A stretch of DNA of 64,000 bases from Syntrophaceae bacterium UBA6078. GTDB lineage: Bacteria > Desulfobacterota > Syntrophia > Syntrophales > UBA2210. Shown piece after piece: positions 61,306 through 64,000 of this stretch. The position numbers and the translations under genes are program-made. The notes beneath the pieces were generated by a model. The model worked only from the letters and a program-made list of their open reading frames with translations. It was not told the origin of the DNA and did not search any database. The stretch covers positions 1 to 64,000 of the forward strand of contig DIXO01000020.1 in the NCBI GenBank assembly GCA_002428735.1, written 5' to 3'. Every line of letters begins with the position of its first letter. Within the stretch, counting starts at the first letter, position 1.

Positions 61306-63219
61306 ATGAACAGAAAAGATATCTTCGAAAAGAATCTCTCGGCCCTCGCTGAGAGAAACCCGCGACTGGCCGGAAAAGTCCGGGACGCGCGAGGAAACGG
61401 CCATGGTCATCTGCTCGAGGGGAAGGAGGGGTGCCCGCCCAATCTGCTCGTGGAACATGACGGTGCGCGTATTCTTTTTTATGACGCGGAGGATCCTCTT
61501 CGATATTCCCGCGAGTATCTGGAAGGATTGAACGTCAAATACGCCCCCTTTGTTTTCTTCATGGGGTTCGGACTCGGGTACCATCTGGAGCAGTTCGCGA
61601 CGCGGTTCAGCAATGAATGGGGGACGAAGGAGATCGTCATTTACGAAAAGGAGATCGAGTTGTTCCGGCTTGCTCTGCACGTGGGCGACTATGGAACCGT
61701 TCTCAGGCATCCCCATATCCATTTCTTTGTGGGGGATGATCCGGAAGACAGCCATGTCCTGCTCTCTTCCGATATCCTGATACGGGACCGTTACGCCCTT
61801 CGCTCCATCAAGGTCATTCCCCTGCCCCCAAGCGTCAGCCTCCATAGATCGTACTATCTCAAGGCCGCCCGGACCATAAAAAAGGCGGCCGTTACTGTCA
61901 TGGTAAACGTGGGCAATGATTCCTTTGACTCCCTGGTCGGGTTGGAACATACCTTTGCAAATATACAACATATCTTTTCCAATCCCGGCATCAACAGCCT
62001 GTACGGAAAATTCAAAGGGAAACCGGGCGTCCTGGTGGCTGCCGGCCCCTCTCTCAAGAAAAACGTGCATCTCCTGAAAGGACTGGAAGACAGGGCCCTC
62101 ATCATGAGTTGCGACGCGACACTCCTGCCCCTGATGAAAAAAGGGATTCAGCCCCACCTGGTGACCTCTCTTGAGCGGTCGCCCGAGGTTCTTCTCCACT
62201 ACGCGAAAATTCACGATTTCAAGAATACCTATGCGGTCACCCTCCCCATCCAGACGCCTGAATCGGTGGAGGCCTTCACGGGAAGGAAGTTCATTGCCTA
62301 CCGGAAATATTCTTATTTCGACTGGTTCGAGAAGGATAAGGGCTCCCTGGTGGTCGGGCATTCCGTGGCCAATCTTGCCTTCAAGATACTGATGCACCTT
62401 GCATGCGATCCGATCATACTGATCGGACAGGATCTGGCCTATGCCCGTGAGGGGGATTCCCACATCGGCGGGGTTGTGGGCAGAAACCGTGACAATATCT
62501 TTGAATATGAGTCCGTCGAACTGGAGGGCAATGACGGCAGGCCCGTCAAGTCAATGAAATACTGGGAGCTCTTCAAGCTGGAGTATGAGGAGGATATCCA
62601 TTCCTACGACGGAACCTGCGTCAATGCCACCGAGGGGGGCGCAAAGATAAGAGGCGCCAAAATAATGACATTCGCGGACGCCATTGGTACCTATTGCCGG
62701 CAGTCATACAACCCTCAGGCAATACTTGATGAAACCTACCATCAGTTTGCGATCGAGTCCGATATACAGAAAGAGATGGATGAAATCCTTGTCAAGGCCG
62801 TCGATACCCGGGAAACCGTTGAACGGGCAATCCGTGATTTCGAGACGGCGCTGAAAGAGGCGCGGCTGGTGGAAGAGGAGGTTATCCGCCCGTCCCTGGA
62901 GGGAGCGCCCTGTTCCGATGAAGGGAAGGAACGTCTCCTGTCCATTGAGAAAAAATGGCTTACCCTGGGCGCATCCCTTCAAGGTCACAAAAATCTGTAC
63001 GCGATTACGGCGCAGACCCTTCAGGCCTATGATCTGTGGCTGGCCAGCGAGCTGTCCTTCCTCAAGGACATCTACACAAACAGCACCTTCTTATCCATGG
63101 CGCGGGTCAGAAAGATGACGGACTGGTTCGCCGTTATCGGGAGTCTCCTTGTCTTCACCAGGAACGTCCTCGGCGATGCCGCGATAACGCTGAAGAGAGG
63201 GACGGAGGCGGTTCAATAG
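61306..63219 (+). CDS. maf: Maf, motility accessory factor (DUF115) flagellin glycosyltransferase
   Basis: 637 residues. The N-terminal Maf domain (VFFMGFGLGYHLEQ near 85) precedes the DUF115 core: GKPGVLVAAGPSLKKNVHLLKG, then LIMSCDATLLPLMKKGIQPHLVTSLERSP and DPIILIGQDLAYAREGDSHIGG. Maf proteins pass pseudaminic or legionaminic acid from CMP-sugar to flagellin in the cytoplasm before export. The full pse pathway next to it makes this the likely acceptor end. Confidence 0.87.
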   Translation: MNRKDIFEKNLSALAERNPRLAGKVRDARGNGHGHLLEGKEGCPPNLLVEHDGARILFYDAEDPLRYSREYLEGLNVKYAPFVFFMGFGLGYHLEQFATRFSNEWGTKEIVIYEKEIELFRLALHVGDYGTVLRHPHIHFFVGDDPEDSHVLLSSDILIRDRYALRSIKVIPLPPSVSLHRSYYLKAARTIKKAAVTVMVNVGNDSFDSLVGLEHTFANIQHIFSNPGINSLYGKFKGKPGVLVAAGPSLKKNVHLLKGLEDRALIMSCDATLLPLMKKGIQPHLVTSLERSPEVLLHYAKIHDFKNTYAVTLPIQTPESVEAFTGRKFIAYRKYSYFDWFEKDKGSLVVGHSVANLAFKILMHLACDPIILIGQDLAYAREGDSHIGGVVGRNRDNIFEYESVELEGNDGRPVKSMKYWELFKLEYEEDIHSYDGTCVNATEGGAKIRGAKIMTFADAIGTYCRQSYNPQAILDETYHQFAIESDIQKEMDEILVKAVDTRETVERAIRDFETALKEARLVEEEVIRPSLEGAPCSDEGKERLLSIEKKWLTLGASLQGHKNLYAITAQTLQAYDLWLASELSFLKDIYTNSTFLSMARVRKMTDWFAVIGSLLVFTRNVLGDAAITLKRGTEAVQ

Positions 63220-63270
63220 GGGGAAGGCATCCTGCCTCGTCGCTTCTGAAACGCGTATCCGGGGAAACAG

Positions 63271-63897
63271 ATGAATGAAGCGGACCACATCTATGAGGAA
63301 AATATGCAGGTTCTTACGGCGAGGTGGCCTCTCCTTGCGGACAGAGTCCGAGGGCACAGGGCTGAATTGTCGTGGGAAATGTTTCCCGCCCGCAACGGAC
63401 AGGTAACGGCGCGGAAGGTCCTGGAAGAAGGCCTCGTCAGACACATCCACAGCCGGTATGATCCGGAAAAGGCGGCCCTTCGATGGGCCGGTCTCGCTCC
63501 TCGAGACGCTGATACACTGGCGGTTCTCGGATTCGGCCTCGGGTATCACGCCGTGGCCGTAAGAAGAATGCATCATGACGGTCCCCTCGTTATCATCGAA
63601 GCGGACCGGGGGCTGTTTCACCTCGCCCTGCGATCGGTTCCCCTGACATCCCTCCTGAACGATCCGCGCACCCATCTCTTCGTTCAAGAGAGCAGCGACA
63701 GCATCGAGGAATTTCTGGATGATCTGAATCCCGGTTCGCTCGGGTATCTCCCCTATTTCCCCGTAACCGATCTCTATCCGGAATACTACGGGCCTGTCCG
63801 GGACCTCCTGGAAAAGCGGATCTTCGAATGCCGCCTGCGGGACGAACCGGCTCTCGGCCGGGAGATCGGAGAACTGCTCCAGGAGACCATAGGGTGA
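63271..63897 (+). CDS. stand-alone Maf N-terminal domain protein
   Basis: 208 residues resembling only the N-terminal part of the adjacent Maf protein: DHIYEENMQVLTARWPLLADRVRG matches its start, and LAVLGFGLGYHAVAVRRM with VIIEADRGLFHLAL matches the FGLGYH and EKEIELFRLAL region. The DUF115 core is missing and the frame ends cleanly before a new gene, so it is not a simple frameshift. It may be a partner or inhibitor of Maf, or a relic of duplication. Confidence 0.68.
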   Translation: MNEADHIYEENMQVLTARWPLLADRVRGHRAELSWEMFPARNGQVTARKVLEEGLVRHIHSRYDPEKAALRWAGLAPRDADTLAVLGFGLGYHAVAVRRMHHDGPLVIIEADRGLFHLALRSVPLTSLLNDPRTHLFVQESSDSIEEFLDDLNPGSLGYLPYFPVTDLYPEYYGPVRDLLEKRIFECRLRDEPALGREIGELLQETIG

Positions 63898-63910
63898 GGC
63901 TCAAGAGGAC

Positions 63911-64000
63911 ATGAACATACTGGTCATACGCACCCACCGGTTAGGGGATATCCTGCAACTCACCCCCATGATCGGGGGGCTGAAAAGGAGCTATCCCGAC
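63911..64000 (+). CDS. glycosyltransferase family 9, 5' part only
   Basis: The first 30 codons before the window ends. NILVIRTHRLGDILQLTPMI is the GT9 start signature, as in the enzyme at 42465. AAGAGGAC precedes the ATG. Confidence 0.78.
   Translation, partial: MNILVIRTHRLGDILQLTPMIGGLKRSYPD

Noticed and set aside
61258..62463. 401-codon - strand frame
   Set aside because: Lies wholly antisense to the maf gene and its product has no motif.

Overview
The window looks like chromosome from a flagellated Gram-negative bacterium, most likely a Desulfobacterota (former Deltaproteobacteria) member of the Syntrophia kind. This is inferred from an LpxH-type lipid A enzyme, pyruvoyl arginine decarboxylase plus agmatinase, many hybrid histidine kinases, sigma-54-type promoters and Maf-type flagellin glycosylation genes. 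The backbone is GC-rich. Bases 15,800-28,200 are visibly richer in A+T, which fits acquired DNA. No taxonomic marker gene is present, so this stays an inference.

Layout. (1) 1-6392, + strand: PHP phosphoesterase, LpxH-like hydrolase, agmatinase and pyruvoyl arginine decarboxylase (arginine to agmatine to putrescine), then a membrane histidine kinase overlapping a response regulator/class III nucleotide cyclase. (2) 6486-21392: a genomic island in an initiator tRNA-fMet gene. The tRNA 3' end is repeated at 21341-21392 (50 of 52 bases), next to a tyrosine integrase. Cargo, almost all on the - strand, is a type I restriction-modification operon (hsdM, Abi_2-type HEPN gene, hsdS, RhuM-Fic, hsdR) with four-base overlaps and a structured RNA upstream of the Abi gene. 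Small island proteins, an IS200/IS605 remnant and an excisionase-like gene follow. (3) 21983-28186: an A+T-rich catabolic cassette with a two-subunit glutaconate-type CoA-transferase, a TRAP transporter and a cupin, containing an IS5-like transposase remnant. (4) 28394-36767: K+ channel with TrkA domains, HDOD protein and two large hybrid kinases. (5) 37035-64000: envelope and flagellar glycosylation. A lytic transglycosylase is followed by a long + strand run of GT9, TPR and CgeB-like proteins and then a complete pseudaminic acid pathway (PseB, C, G, I, F and a candidate PseH) with many accessory sugar genes, a GT2-TPR protein, a Maf protein, a stand-alone Maf N-terminal domain and the start of another GT9 enzyme.

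How it works together. Region 5 reads as a factory for a nonulosonic acid that is activated as CMP-sugar and placed on flagellin by Maf. Its first enzyme, PseB, carries an N-terminal MerR-type DNA-binding domain. The promoter upstream has a sigma-54 -24/-12 signature followed by three helically phased AAAGTT repeats, so the enzyme may also regulate its own operon. The island is a defence cassette in which two probable toxin genes are translationally coupled to the specificity and restriction subunits. All functional statements rest on motif recognition by eye; no database search was possible.
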